Below, in pieces: positions 8,347 through 17,475 of a stretch of 64,000 bases of DNA; within the stretch, counting starts at the first letter, position 1, and every line of letters starts with the position of its first letter. Source of the DNA: Rhodoplanes sp963840055 (GTDB lineage: Bacteria; Pseudomonadota; Alphaproteobacteria; Rhizobiales; Xanthobacteraceae); contig CAWIXM010000013.1 of assembly GCA_963840055.1 (NCBI GenBank), forward strand, positions 124,001-188,000. Reading direction: 5' to 3'. A program made the translations under genes and the position numbers. A model generated the notes under the pieces. The model did no database searches, was not told where the DNA came from, and was given only the letters and a program-made list of their open reading frames with translations.

Positions 8347-8969
8347 AGGCCCGCCCTCGCAAGCGCATTGATGGCGGCGGCTGCGATCGCGCTGCCGCCG
8401 AGGCGTCCGCGCACGCTCACGAAGGGGACGCCACGCGGATCGGCGGCGAGCGCGTCTTTCGATTCCGCCGCCCCGACAAAGCCGACCGGAAGCCCGAGAA
8501 TGGCGGCCGGTTTCGGCCCGCCGGCGTCGAGCATTTCGAGCAGGCGGAACAGCGCGGTGGGCGCATTGCCGATCGCCACCACCGCGCCCGCGAGCCGGCT
8601 CGTCCACAGGTCGAGCGCCGCAGCGGTGCGTGTGGTGCCGAGCGCGCGCGCCAGCTCCGGCACGCGCGGGTCGTGCAGGGTGCACACGACCTCGTTCTTG
8701 GCGGGCAGCCGCGCCCGCGTCACGCCATGCGCCACCATCTCGGAATCGCATAGGATTGGAGCGCCATGTGCCAGCGCAGCGCGCCCGGCGACGACGAGGT
8801 TTCCGCCAAACACGATATCCTTCGCCACGTCCACCAGACCGCAGGCATGGATCATGCGCACCGCGACGTCGGCTTCCTCGGCGGAGAAGCGCGAAAGATC
8901 CGCCTCGCCGCGGATGATGGCGAAGGAGCGCTCATAAATCATGGTCGGATCGCGCAGATACTCAGCCAT
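8343..8969 (-). CDS. cobH: Precorrin-8X methylmutase
   Basis: Moves the C11 methyl to C12, giving hydrogenobyrinic acid. The 208-residue protein has the conserved segments IYERSFAIIRGEADLSRF and MIHACGLVDVAKDIVFGG; the His in the latter is the family's catalytic histidine. Two adjacent ATG codons (8972 and 8969) can start it. 8969 has the better spacing from GGAG. The start lies inside the 3' end of cobG. Confidence 0.94.
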   Translation of the reverse strand: MAEYLRDPTMIYERSFAIIRGEADLSRFSAEEADVAVRMIHACGLVDVAKDIVFGGNLVVAGRAALAHGAPILCDSEMVAHGVTRARLPAKNEVVCTLHDPRVPELARALGTTRTAAALDLWTSRLAGAVVAIGNAPTALFRLLEMLDAGGPKPAAILGLPVGFVGAAESKDALAADPRGVPFVSVRGRLGGSAIAAAAINALARAGL

Positions 8970-10314
8970 CATGACGCTCCGCCAGGATGGATGCAATTTG
9001 CGCCGCGCCAAGCCGCGACAGCGTGGCGGCCGTGCGCTCACAGGGGTGGCGCGCCGCGACAATGGCGCGGCCAAGCCGCGCAAGGGTCGGCATCAGCGCT
9101 TCGACGGGCACCGTGACCAAAGGCTGCGCCTGCGCTTGGCCGTTCACGATGATGCCGCAGCCATCTGCTCCACCGACCATGGTCAGCGGCGCGGCGCCCG
9201 GGTGGGCGCAACCTTTGACGCAACCCGAGAGGTGCACATCCACCGAGCCATCGAGCATGGACCTAATCGCCATGGCGACGGACGGCGCAATCGCGCGTGT
9301 CGGAGTTTCGGTGCAGGCGCAGAATGGCGCGCCCGGACAGGCTGCAATCGATCGCCGCGGGTCGTCTGCCTGCGTTACGAAGCCAAGTTCTTCCGCGGCT
9401 GCGACCAGCGCGCCCGCGCGCTCCGGCGCAACGCCAATGACGAGCAGCGCGCGATCGGGGGCAGTGCGGAAGCCGCACGCTTGCGCTCGCCGCGCCGCTT
9501 CGATCAGGCGCTCCAACGCATCGGCGTCGGTGTGACCGAACGCAAGCCCGATCGCGAGCGCAATGCGCCCATCGCGCAGCGGGTGCACGCCGATCGGCTC
9601 GGATCGCGGCCGGGCGGGTGTGGCAGGCGATGTCGTCACGAGGTCCGCTACAGCGGCGCTGAATGGATCGACCCCTTCGGCCTGAAGAACCGAGCGCGCC
9701 CGCGCCGTGGGACCGCGCGCGGCTATGACGGCGAGCAGACGGAGCGCGGTTTCGACAGCGTTGCCCGGCGAAACGACGCCGATGGGCACAGCTCTTTGAG
9801 CGTCACCGCCAAGCGAGACATAAATATGCGGACCGTCGGGCCCTGCTTCCGCGCGCAACCGCACATCGGCGGCGAGCGCATCGAGATGCAGCGCACCGCC
9901 GCCGTCGACCGCGACGGAAACTTTGGGCGCAAGCCGGACGCTCAACTCGGCGGCATGGATCGCTTCGCGCAGCTTGGTAGCGAGCGCGCTCGCGTCGATT
10001 GCTTCGTCAGCATCCAGTCCCGCGAGCGGATTCACCGCGACCGGCACGCCGTCGATCATCTCAAGGTCGATCGCCGCCACGGCTTCGGCAAAGGCGGGCG
10101 CCGACGCTTCGGTCAGGCCGCGAATTTGAACGCTGCCGCGCGAGGTGACCTCGATAATGCCGTTGCCGTGCCGGCGTGCCGCTGCGCTCAGCGCCGCCAT
10201 GGAATCGAGCGGGATGGTCGCGCCGGTCGGCGTGATCCGCGCCAACAGGCCGTCGCCGGTCGGCATCGGCGCAGCGAGGCTCGGGCAGACGCCGCGGCGG
10301 CGGGGCGGGATCAT
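8962..10314 (-). CDS. cobG: Precorrin-3B synthase (CobG monooxygenase)
   Basis: An oxygen-dependent hydroxylase that makes precorrin-3B from precorrin-3A and marks the aerobic cobalamin route. The 450-residue protein belongs to the nitrite/sulfite reductase superfamily. It has two ferredoxin-like half domains and C-terminal cysteines in CPGAPFCAC and SGCVKGCAHPG that can hold an iron-sulfur cluster. The start ATG at 10314 gives MIPPRRRGVCPSLAAPMPTG and overlaps the cobN stop as ATGA. It is encoded in the riboswitch-controlled operon. Confidence 0.94.
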   Translation of the reverse strand: MIPPRRRGVCPSLAAPMPTGDGLLARITPTGATIPLDSMAALSAAARRHGNGIIEVTSRGSVQIRGLTEASAPAFAEAVAAIDLEMIDGVPVAVNPLAGLDADEAIDASALATKLREAIHAAELSVRLAPKVSVAVDGGGALHLDALAADVRLRAEAGPDGPHIYVSLGGDAQRAVPIGVVSPGNAVETALRLLAVIAARGPTARARSVLQAEGVDPFSAAVADLVTTSPATPARPRSEPIGVHPLRDGRIALAIGLAFGHTDADALERLIEAARRAQACGFRTAPDRALLVIGVAPERAGALVAAAEELGFVTQADDPRRSIAACPGAPFCACTETPTRAIAPSVAMAIRSMLDGSVDVHLSGCVKGCAHPGAAPLTMVGGADGCGIIVNGQAQAQPLVTVPVEALMPTLARLGRAIVAARHPCERTAATLSRLGAAQIASILAERHDG

Positions 10315-13300
10315 GATGTAGCTCCCGCGAGGACAAGATCGGCGTCGACATCGTTGCGCCGCGGATGCCAAAGCCCGCGCTGGCGGGCGGCGGCGAGCCA
10401 TTCCGCGATCGCGCGCGCGGCCTCCGGGTTTTCCCGCAGGATGAATTCGCGCACGTGCGGATCGGCAACATAGGCGTCGTGCACGAGATCGAACAGCGCG
10501 CTTGGAACCGCGTCGGTCAATTCGGCGAAGGTGACGAGGCGATCGACGGTCTCGGCAAACTCCGCCGCGCCGCGCGGGCCGTGACGCATCTGCCCCGCGA
10601 TGAAGCGCGGATTGATCGCGCGGGCGCGCACGATGCGCGCGAGCGCCTGGGCAAGCGGACGTGCGCGCGGGCGCTGCGGGTCGGTCAGGTCGAGCATGAC
10701 GAGGTCGGGCGCATGGCCGAGCGAAGCCGCGGCCGTCGCAAACCCGCCGACAAAGGCGGCGTCCTCCGCGCCTTCCAGAAGATCGCGGGCGGGGTCGTCG
10801 CTCGGATGCACGAGCAGGTCGGCGCTTGCGACCCGCGCGGCGAATGCCTCCGGCATGAGCGTGCCGTCGGCGTCGGCCCCGCCATAGGCGTGCGACGATG
10901 CAGCGAGATAAGCGGCGCCGATCTCCGCACGATCGTGCTCGCGTCCGAGCATCGGCTCGATGCCCGACCCGTAGGCGCCCGGCGCATTGCCGAACACGCG
11001 CGCAAGCGCGTGTCCGTTGCCGCCATTGGCGCGCCGCGCCGCGGCCAGTGGATTCTCCTCGTCGGATTCCGCTCGCTCGGCGACGGCGCGCACCGCAGCG
11101 TCGATCAGCGCGATCTGCGCCGGGAACAGGTCGCGGAACAGGCCGGACACGCGCCAGGTGACGTCGATGCGCGGGCGGCCGAGGCTCGCCATCGGCAAGA
11201 CCTCGATGCCGGTGACGCGACCGGTCGCATGATCCCAGATAGGCCGGCAGCCCATGAAGCTCAGGCCTTGCGCCATCTCCTCGCCGCCGGTGCGCAGCGT
11301 CGCACTGCCCCACAAATCGACGACGAGCGCGCGCGGCATTTCGCCGTGCTCTTGCAGATAGCCGCGGATCACCTCGTCGGCGGCAAGCCGCCCGAGGTCC
11401 ATCGCGGTTTGCGTCGGCAGCGTGCGCGGATCGGCGGTGAACAGGTTGCGGCCGGTCGGCAATACGTCGCGCCGGCCGCGGGCGGGCGAGCCGGCGGGGC
11501 CGGGCGCGACGCGGCGACCGTCGAGAGCGGCGAGCAGCGCTGCACGCTCGGCCGCGGCGCTTGTTTGCAGGACGGCATCGTCTGCATGGTGATCTACGCC
11601 TCTCCCCGCGTGCGGGGAGAGGCCGGAATCCACGCTTTGTGCGTGGATTCCGGGTGAGGGGGGCTCAGTAGCTTGCCCCTCACCCCAACCCTCTCCCCGT
11701 TCACGGGGAGAGGGGGATTTTGCGGGCGCGCGTCCATACACGTGCAGGCCGTCCTTGATCGCGAGGTCTTTCAAGTCGCACAGCCAGGCGTCGATGCGGC
11801 GCAGCGCATCGATCGAATCGGCCGCGGCGTCAAGGCCGGCTTCGCGCGCGAGGCCGGTGCGCTGGGCGGTCTCGATGATCAATGTGGCCAAATGTTCGCG
11901 CCGGCGGCGGTCGAGGCCGTCCGCCTGGGCATATTCATCGATCAGGCGCTCTAGCTCGCGTGCATCGCCGGTAAGGCTGCTTGCCGCGAGCGACGGCGGC
12001 AGATGCCCGATGGTGACCGCCGCGATCCGGCGCTTGGCCTGCGCCGCCTCGCCCGGATTGCTGACGATAAAGGGATAGATAACCGGCAGGGGCCCGACAA
12101 CGGCTTCGGGAAAGCAAGTCGAACTCAGCGCGACCGCCTTGCCCGGCAGCCACTCAAGCGTGCCATGCGCGCCCATATGCACCAGCGCATCGACTTTGGC
12201 TACGTGCTGCAGCCAAAGGCCAAAGGCGAGAAGCGCATGGCGCGGCGGCTTGAGTGGATCGTGATAATCCGCTCTGCGCTCGTCCGTGCGGCCGCGGTCG
12301 GGCGGCAATGCGATCAGAATATTGCCGTACCAGCGCGCGCGAAAACGGAACATGCCGTCGCGCGTATCCGGGTCGGCAGCGGGATCGCCCCAGGTCGATT
12401 GCATGCGCTCGGCTACCTCCGGCGGAAGATCGCGAAGCAGCCGTTCGTAATCTGCAAGCGGAAGCGTCGCGTCCCCGCCCGATCCGCATTCGTCCTCCCC
12501 CGTGAAACGGGGGAGGGGGACCATGCGCAGCATGGTGGAGGGGGCATGCGGCGAGTTGACCACGTCGCCCTCTCCACCGCCCTGCGGGCGGTTCCCCTCC
12601 CCCGCAGCGCGGGGGAGGATGCGGTTCGGGTTAGCGCCGCGCCCGCTTTCGCGCGAATGAGCCGGAATGCGATACCTCGAGCTCCTCGATCAGAGCGCGC
12701 GGACTTTCTGGCACATCGGTTACGGTGTAGCCCGCCTGCGCGAGATCTGCGGCGAGCGCAATCACGCTCGCCGGCACATCGAGTCCGACGGCATACGCGG
12801 TGCGGCCGGGCTGACCCGGATAGTCGGGCATCAGAACGGCGATGCGCCGCTCGCTCCGCGGCGTTCGTTGCAGCCGCACAAGCGTGGCGACGCGATCGGC
12901 GACCACCGCGATGCGGTCCGGCTCCGGCCGATTGGCGAGCGCGGCAAACGCAAGGCCGTGGTGCGTCGGCAGCGTCTCCTTGAATGCAATCGCGCCCGCG
13001 AGCACGCGCCCGTCCAGCTCGGGCAGAACGATATGCATCGCAAGATCGGCCGCGCCAAGTCCGCGCACGCTGTCGCGCCAGGCCGCCCGCTTGGTGTTCG
13101 CGATTACCGCCTGCAACACCGGGACGTCGGGTCCGTCGAGCGGGGTCGGAGTTTGCGGTCCGGCGCCGGCGGCGAACGCCGTCGTCGTCACGATCACCGC
13201 CGGGTCGAGGCGCGCGAGCGCGTGACGCACGAAATCGGCGCAGTCCTCGTCTTTGAGGCTGGTGACGATCAGCGGCGCGGGGCTGAGGCCGCGCGCGCGC

Positions 13301-13977
13301 AACGCTTCGCATAGCGCGTCGATCGGTGCGGTGTCGGCAGCAAGCACGTGGGCGCGATAGAAAATGATCGGGATGACCGCCTGGCCGGGCGCGAGCGTCG
13401 CATCAAGTCGGTCGAGATCGACCGCGCCCTCGCCGGGCAGATAGGCGGCGGCGCGCGGGACCGGCCGCGGTTCGGCCGCATCGAGCGGCGCTCCGGCGTA
13501 GCCTGCGAGCCGGCGGAGCAGCGCGCGCAGGTTCTCGCGCCCGCCCTCGCGGAAATAGCGCAGCAGCGTATCAAGTTCGGCGCGCGGCAAGGTCGAGGCT
13601 TCGGCAAGCCGCGCATCATCGCGGTCTTCTCCCGGCAGGATCGCGAGCGCGATCCCTCGTTCGCGCGCCATCGCTGCGATCCGCTCGACGCCGTACCGCC
13701 ACCAGTCGAGCCCGCCGAGCAGGCGCACCAGAATCACCTTGGCATGGACGCCGACGCGATCGATCCACAGATCGACCGACATGGGATGGCGCAGATCGCG
13801 CAAATGCGCGAGCCTCACGCTTGGCAGCGCGTCGCGCTCGATCGCCCAAGCCGCCGCGAGGCCGGCGAGATCGGTATCGGCGAAAGACAGCACGAGAATA
13901 TCGCCCGGCTCCTGGCGCAGGTCGATCGGTTCGGCGATCTCGTCGAGCGTGGTCGAGCTGGTGGCGAGAAGATGCAT
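10311..13977 (-). CDS. cobN: Cobaltochelatase subunit CobN, frameshifted and carrying two palindromic repeats
   Basis: Large subunit of the ATP-dependent aerobic cobaltochelatase CobNST, which inserts Co2+ into hydrogenobyrinic acid a,c-diamide. The N-terminal part (13977 to 12631, 448 codons) starts MHLLATSSTTLDEI. The rest (to 10311) carries HMGAHGTLEWLPGKAVALS and GRRDVLPTGRNLFTADPRT. The two parts lie in different frames that overlap at 12631-12690, beside a palindromic repeat at 12494-12618. Skipping one base joins them into about 1221 codons, a plausible length. A second repeat (11599-11716) is translated in frame as an insert. The break may be a sequencing insertion, a real mutation or a repeat-insertion scar. 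cobS and cobT-type chelatase partner genes are not in the window. Confidence 0.88.
11599..11716. repeat. Palindromic repeat translated in frame within cobN
   Basis: Three hairpins: CCTCTCCCCGC/GCGGGGAGAGG (11599-11622), CCGGAATCCACGC/GCGTGGATTCCGG (11623-11653) and CCCTCTCCCCG/CGGGGAGAGGG near 11690-11713. On the cobN strand it reads without stops as SPSPRERGEGWGEG followed by PPSPGIHAQSVDSGLSPHAG. This is low-complexity sequence unlike any chelatase segment. It lies just after the conserved GLHVYGRAP and before AAERAALLAALDGR. Confidence 0.85.
12494..12618. repeat. Palindromic repeat at the cobN frame break
   Basis: Hairpins CCTCCCCCGT/ACGGGGGAGG (12494-12516), CCATGC/GCATGG (12521-12535) and CCTCCCCCGC/GCGGGGGAGG at the far end. 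Close relatives of the CACCATGC...GCATGG core are found again at 25.45 kb upstream of mutS. It replaces the normal linker between the two CobN halves. It sits within 15 bases of the out-of-frame stop at 12631. Confidence 0.85.
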
Positions 13978-13980
13978 CGC

Positions 13981-15018
13981 TCACCCGGCGAGCGCGCGAA
14001 CGATCGCCGCGCGGTCGAGCCCCTTGAGGCCGATCACGACGAGCCCGCCGGCGCGCGGCTCCGAGGCCGCCCACGGCCGATCGTAGTGGCTTGTCACTCG
14101 CGGGCCGACCGCCTGCACCAGAAGCCGCATCGGCTTGCCGGTTACGGCGGCAAAACCCTTCACCCGCAACACGTCGAACGCCTCCGCGGCGGCGGCGACC
14201 CGCGCCATCAGGGTGGACGGGTCGGCGATCTCGGCCAGCGGCACGACGAAGCTGTCGAAATCATCGTGATCGTGCTCTTGCTCCGCATCGTGCAACGTGC
14301 GCCGGCTCTCGATGTCCTCTTCCACGGCAAGGCCGAGGCCGATCAGCGCTGCCGGATCGACCTTGCCGTCGGCGACAGCGACGACTTTCACCGCCCGCGG
14401 CAGCGCGCCGGTGACGGCCGCCATCGCCTTGTCGAGGCCGCTCGCGTCGATCAGGTCGCGTTTGTTCAGCACGACGAGGTCGGCGCAGGCGATCTGGTCG
14501 GCGAACACCTCCTCGACGGGATCATCGTGGTCGAGCGCGGGATCGGCGGCGCGCTCGCGCGCAAGCGCGGCGAGATCGGCGGCGACGCGGCCTTCGGCGA
14601 GCGCCGCCCCGTCCACCACTGCGATGATGCCATCCACGGTGACGCGGCTCTTGATCGCCGGCCAGTGGAACGCCTGCACCAGCGGCTTCGGCAATGCGAG
14701 ACCGGAGGTCTCGATGACGATGTGCTCGACGCGCGGATTGCGCGAGAGAATGGCGTCGAGCGCCGGAACGAACTCGTCGGCGACGGTGCAGCACAGGCAG
14801 CCATTCGCCAACTCAACGATGTTCTCCTCCGGACACGCTTCGTCGCCGCAGCCCTTGAGGATTTCGCCGTCGATGCCGACATCGCCGAATTCGTTGACGA
14901 TCACCGCAAGCCGCCGCCCGCCGGCATTGGCGAGCACGTGGCGAATCAGCGTCGTCTTGCCGGAGCCGAGAAAGCCGGTCACCACCGTGCAGGGCACGCG
15001 CGCAAGCGAGACGGTCAT
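13981..15018 (-). CDS. cobW: CobW-family GTP-binding metallochaperone
   Basis: A COG0523 GTPase thought to deliver metal, here probably cobalt, to the CobN chelatase encoded directly downstream. Visible motifs are the P-loop GFLGSGKTT (about residues 15-23), the metal-binding GCLCCTV (CxCC, about residue 73), the base-specificity motif NKRD, and a short His/Asp-rich segment (EQEHDHDD). The 345-residue length is typical. ATG at 15018 overlaps the DUF1636 stop as ATGA; the stop lies 3 bp before the cobN ATG. It is in the operon headed by the minus-strand cobalamin riboswitch. Confidence 0.94.
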   Translation of the reverse strand: MTVSLARVPCTVVTGFLGSGKTTLIRHVLANAGGRRLAVIVNEFGDVGIDGEILKGCGDEACPEENIVELANGCLCCTVADEFVPALDAILSRNPRVEHIVIETSGLALPKPLVQAFHWPAIKSRVTVDGIIAVVDGAALAEGRVAADLAALARERAADPALDHDDPVEEVFADQIACADLVVLNKRDLIDASGLDKAMAAVTGALPRAVKVVAVADGKVDPAALIGLGLAVEEDIESRRTLHDAEQEHDHDDFDSFVVPLAEIADPSTLMARVAAAAEAFDVLRVKGFAAVTGKPMRLLVQAVGPRVTSHYDRPWAASEPRAGGLVVIGLKGLDRAAIVRALAG

Positions 15019-15440
15019 TCGGGCTCCTCTTCGAAATCATGCGGAGGCACGCGGGCGACCATGCCGCGCTTGAGCGATTTCGGACGCCCTTGCCATGGCA
15101 GCAAACCCTCGGGATCGCTCGCCAACATGCGCGCGGCAAAAACGAGGTCGGCGCCGCCATCGAGCGCAAGCCCGCTGAACACATAGGTCCACGCACCGTT
15201 GGCGCGCAGCCCCACGGTCGGCGGGCGATTGCAAACGCCGAGGCATTTCACCTTGACCACACGCACGCCGGTTTGTTCTGCCGCTCGCGCTGCCGAGTCG
15301 GCCAGGATCTCGCCGGGGCGAAAGGCGCTTTCTGGTTCGCCCGGCGGCCGGCAGGTGATGCAGACGTAAATCGTCGCATCCAAATTGGCGCGTCCCGCGG
15401 TCGTGTCGGCGCCGGCGCTCGCATCATCGACGAGGGTCAC
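15015..15440 (-). CDS. DUF1636 ferredoxin-like metal-binding protein
   Basis: A 141-residue protein of the DUF1636 family, often found beside cobW and cobN and of unknown function. Cysteines occur in a spaced pattern: IYVCITCRPPGEP near the N-terminus and KVKCLGVCNRPPTVGL in the middle. This resembles thioredoxin-like 2Fe-2S proteins. The C-terminal segment LPWQGRPKSLKRGMVARVPP is typical of the family. The start is GTG at 15440, with GGAG about 9 nt upstream, and it is the first gene after the riboswitch. A role in cobalt or iron-sulfur handling for the chelatase is inferred from context. Confidence 0.8.
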   Translation of the reverse strand: MTLVDDASAGADTTAGRANLDATIYVCITCRPPGEPESAFRPGEILADSAARAAEQTGVRVVKVKCLGVCNRPPTVGLRANGAWTYVFSGLALDGGADLVFAARMLASDPEGLLPWQGRPKSLKRGMVARVPPHDFEEEPE

Positions 15441-15527
15441 TCGTGATTCTCCATAGCCAAGTTCGGGGGCGCCGGGATGAGGACGTCGATCGGCGCCGAG
15501 GCACCCCGCCCGGACCGCGAACGAATC

Positions 15528-15705
15528 GACGGCAGGTCTCCTGGCTCGCGGGTCTCAGCCCGTCACCGCCTTCCCGGGGTTGGGTCCCAGTGGCTCTGTG
15601 GCTCGGGCTCGCCGCTCACAGTTGCGGGGGCAGCTGCGGATTTGGGACAGGCGTCCCGCACCACAATTCCCTCTTGGCTCTCCGATGAGAGACCGTCGAA
15701 TGCCG
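15528..15705 (-). promoter_or_regulatory. Cobalamin riboswitch, minus strand, ahead of DUF1636-cobW-cobN operon
   Basis: On the minus strand the B12 box AGCCAGGAGACCTGCC is exact (15531-15546). Before it come GACCCGCG, CCGGGAAGGC, GCCACTGGGAC and the core GCAGCTGCCCCCGCAACTGT (around 15614-15640), in the correct riboswitch order. The first start codon lies about 90 nt after the B12 box. By family knowledge it should lower expression of the operon when adenosylcobalamin is abundant. Confidence 0.93.
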
Positions 15706-15707
15706 GC

Positions 15708-15790
15708 AGTTAAGGGTCGCGGTCTTCCCTTGTCAATGCGCGCGCGCCGGTCAGAGACCGGCTTGCGGACCCCTTGAATGTAGCTATAGT
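15708..15790. promoter_or_regulatory. Divergent promoter region between the two riboswitches
   Basis: Plus strand: TTGCGG at 15763-15768, a 16-bp spacer, then TATAGT at 15785-15790, about 5 bp before the plus riboswitch. Minus strand: TTGACA (complement of 15731-15736), a 17-bp spacer, then TTAACT (complement of 15708-15713), just before the minus riboswitch. These are consensus-like sigma-70 elements chosen by eye; start sites are not known. Confidence 0.45.
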
Positions 15791-15794
15791 CGGC

Positions 15795-15975
15795 GCGTCG
15801 TCGGTTCCCGCCTCCCGGCGGGACGCAAAAGGGAACGCGGTGAGGGCTTTTCCGAATCCGCGGCTGCCCCCGCAACTGTAAGCGGCGAGCCTTTTTCGAT
15901 ACGCCACTGGAGCCTCGGGACGCTCCGGGAAGGCCGATCAAGGCAACGACCCGCGAGCCAGGAGACCTGCCGGCG
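15795..15975 (+). promoter_or_regulatory. Cobalamin riboswitch, plus strand, ahead of cbtBA-cobP-cobO
   Basis: The ordered elements are CCGCGGCTGCCCCCGCAACT (from 15858), GCCACTGG (15903-15910), GGGAAGGC (15927-15934) and GACCCGCGAGCCAGGAGACC (from 15948), which includes the start of the B12 box. The cbtB start follows about 50 nt later, after a GGAGGGTGAAGGGG stretch that can serve as the ribosome binding site to be sequestered. The B12 box is identical to that of the divergent riboswitch. Confidence 0.95.
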
Positions 15976-16023
15976 ACAGGGACCAACGCGTGCCCTCGGG
16001 ATGGAGGGTGAAGGGGAAAACCA

Positions 16024-16203
16024 ATGTCCGTTCTCGCCAAATCAGTTGCCACATCATCCGCGCGTCTCGAGGCGTTGCGCTACGGCCTCGCCGCGATGTT
16101 TCTCGGGATCGTCTTCATCGGCGTCGCCGGGTTCGCCCATTATCCGGCGATCCATGACGCCGCTCACGATACCCGGCACGCCGTCAGCTTCCCCTGCCAC
16201 TGA
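16024..16203 (+). CDS. cbtB: Cobalt transporter accessory protein CbtB
   Basis: A 59-residue, single-pass membrane protein. The hydrophobic helix is around YGLAAMFLGIVFIGVAGFA. The short His-containing tail HDAAHDTRHAVSFPCH is the CbtB signature and probably binds cobalt. It is followed by cbtA after 12 bp and preceded by a B12 riboswitch, which together define the predicted CbtAB cobalt uptake system. Confidence 0.93.
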   Translation: MSVLAKSVATSSARLEALRYGLAAMFLGIVFIGVAGFAHYPAIHDAAHDTRHAVSFPCH

Positions 16204-16215
16204 CGAGCGCCAATC

Positions 16216-16951
16216 ATGTTTCGGCGAATTTTTGTGGCTGCTCTCGCGGCCGGGGGCAGGTATTGGCCTGTTGCTGGCCGCGCTCCAACAAGTCGCCCTC
16301 GTGCCACTGATCCTGAAGGCCGAGAACTATGAGCATGCCGATCCGGCTCGGAAGGCGGCGGCGCTTCCCGCGGCCGTGTCCGAGGCTTTGCCGGCGCTGA
16401 TTGCGCCGGCTCACGCTCATGAGCAGCATCCGGCGGCAACCGCCGCCGAAGGCGGCTCCGCGTCGCGGACGGCGCTGACCGTCGTTGCGACGACGCTGGT
16501 TTCGATCGGCTTTGCTTTTCTGCTGGTCGGCGCTTTCGCGGTCAGCGGGCGCGCCGTCGACGCCCGCGAGGGCTTGCTCTGGGGCATCGCCGGCTTTGCC
16601 GTGTTTGCCTTGGCCCCGGCGTTTGGGCTGGCGCCGATGCTGCCGGGTTCGGCCGAGGCCGATCTTGTAGCGCGGCAAATCTGGTGGGTCGGCACGGCGG
16701 TGGCGACGGCGGGCGGGATCGCGCTCGCCGTATTCGGGCGCTGGGCCTGGGCGGTCCCGGTCGGGATCGCGCTGATCGTCGCTCCGCATCTGATCGGCGC
16801 GCCGCACGCCGAAGGCGTCGGCAGCGTTCCGCCCGAACTCGCCGCGAGTTTCGCCGCGCGCTCGCTGGTGGTCGCCGCGGTGTTCTGGGTTCTGCTTGGC
16901 TGGGCGGCAGGCGCGCTCTACGCCCGGCTTGGACGGACCGAGGCGGCATGA
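16216..16951 (+). CDS. cbtA: Cobalt transporter CbtA, single-base frameshift near the start
   Basis: Predicted cobalt permease with about five membrane helices and a His-containing loop (PAHAHEQHPAAT). The family start MFRRIFVAALAAG is present from ATG 16216, but it is out of frame with the rest (GIGLLLAALQQVALVPLILK and onward to the TGA at 16949-16951). Removing one G from the G5 run at 16252-16256 restores a 244-codon protein of normal length. No good alternative start exists in the downstream frame. The stop overlaps the cobP ATG as ATGA. The break is either a homopolymer sequencing insertion or a real inactivating mutation. Confidence 0.88.
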
Positions 16952-17475
16952 TCGCCGAAGCGTCGCGCGAGCTGACGCTTGTGCTCGGTGGCGCCCGCTC
17001 CGGCAAGAGCCGTTTTGCCGAGAGCCTGATCGCGCGTCATCCGCCGCCTTGGCTCTATGTCGCGACGGCAGAGGCGGGCGATGCGGAAATGGCGGCGCGC
17101 ATCGCCGCCCACAAGGCGCGGCGCGGGCCGGATTGGATGACGATCGAAGCGCCGCACGACCTTGCGAGCGTTCTCGCCGAACAGGGAAACAGGCCCGTTC
17201 TGGTCGATTGCTTGACGCTGTGGCTCAGCAATCTGATGCTGGCAAACAGCGATATCGATGTGGCGGTCGCACGGCTCGAACAGGCGTTGGAGCAAGCCAA
17301 TGGTCCGGTTGTGGTGGTCGCGAACGAAGTCGGCTCCGGGGTCGTTCCCGAGAATGCGCTGGCGCGGCGCTTCCGCGACCTGCAAGGCCAGCTCAATCAG
17401 CGGCTTGCCGCGCGGGCGGATCGCGTCGTCCTTGTGGTGGCCGGGCTGCCGCTTTTCATGAAAGGTGCTGCATGA
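16948..17475 (+). CDS. cobP: Adenosylcobinamide kinase / adenosylcobinamide-phosphate guanylyltransferase
   Basis: A bifunctional enzyme that phosphorylates adenosylcobinamide and activates it with GTP during nucleotide loop assembly. The 175-residue protein has the P-loop LVLGGARSGKSRFAE near the N-terminus, the segment LVDCLTLWLSNLM, and the conserved NEVGSGVVPENALARRFRD. It is called CobP in aerobic-pathway nomenclature and CobU elsewhere. The ATG at 16948 overlaps the cbtA stop, and the stop overlaps the cobO ATG (ATGA at 17472-17475). Confidence 0.95.
   Translation: MIAEASRELTLVLGGARSGKSRFAESLIARHPPPWLYVATAEAGDAEMAARIAAHKARRGPDWMTIEAPHDLASVLAEQGNRPVLVDCLTLWLSNLMLANSDIDVAVARLEQALEQANGPVVVVANEVGSGVVPENALARRFRDLQGQLNQRLAARADRVVLVVAGLPLFMKGAA

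Noticed and set aside
10311..13977. Reading cobN as two separate genes
   Set aside because: The parts match consecutive regions of one CobN, the frames overlap, and one base removed restores a normal-length protein.
13348..15186. 612-codon plus-strand open frame opposite cobN and cobW
   Set aside because: Both cobN and cobW are supported by motifs on the other strand; this frame shows no family features.
15555..16052. Open frames across the riboswitch region
   Set aside because: They run through conserved riboswitch RNA elements and have no protein similarity.
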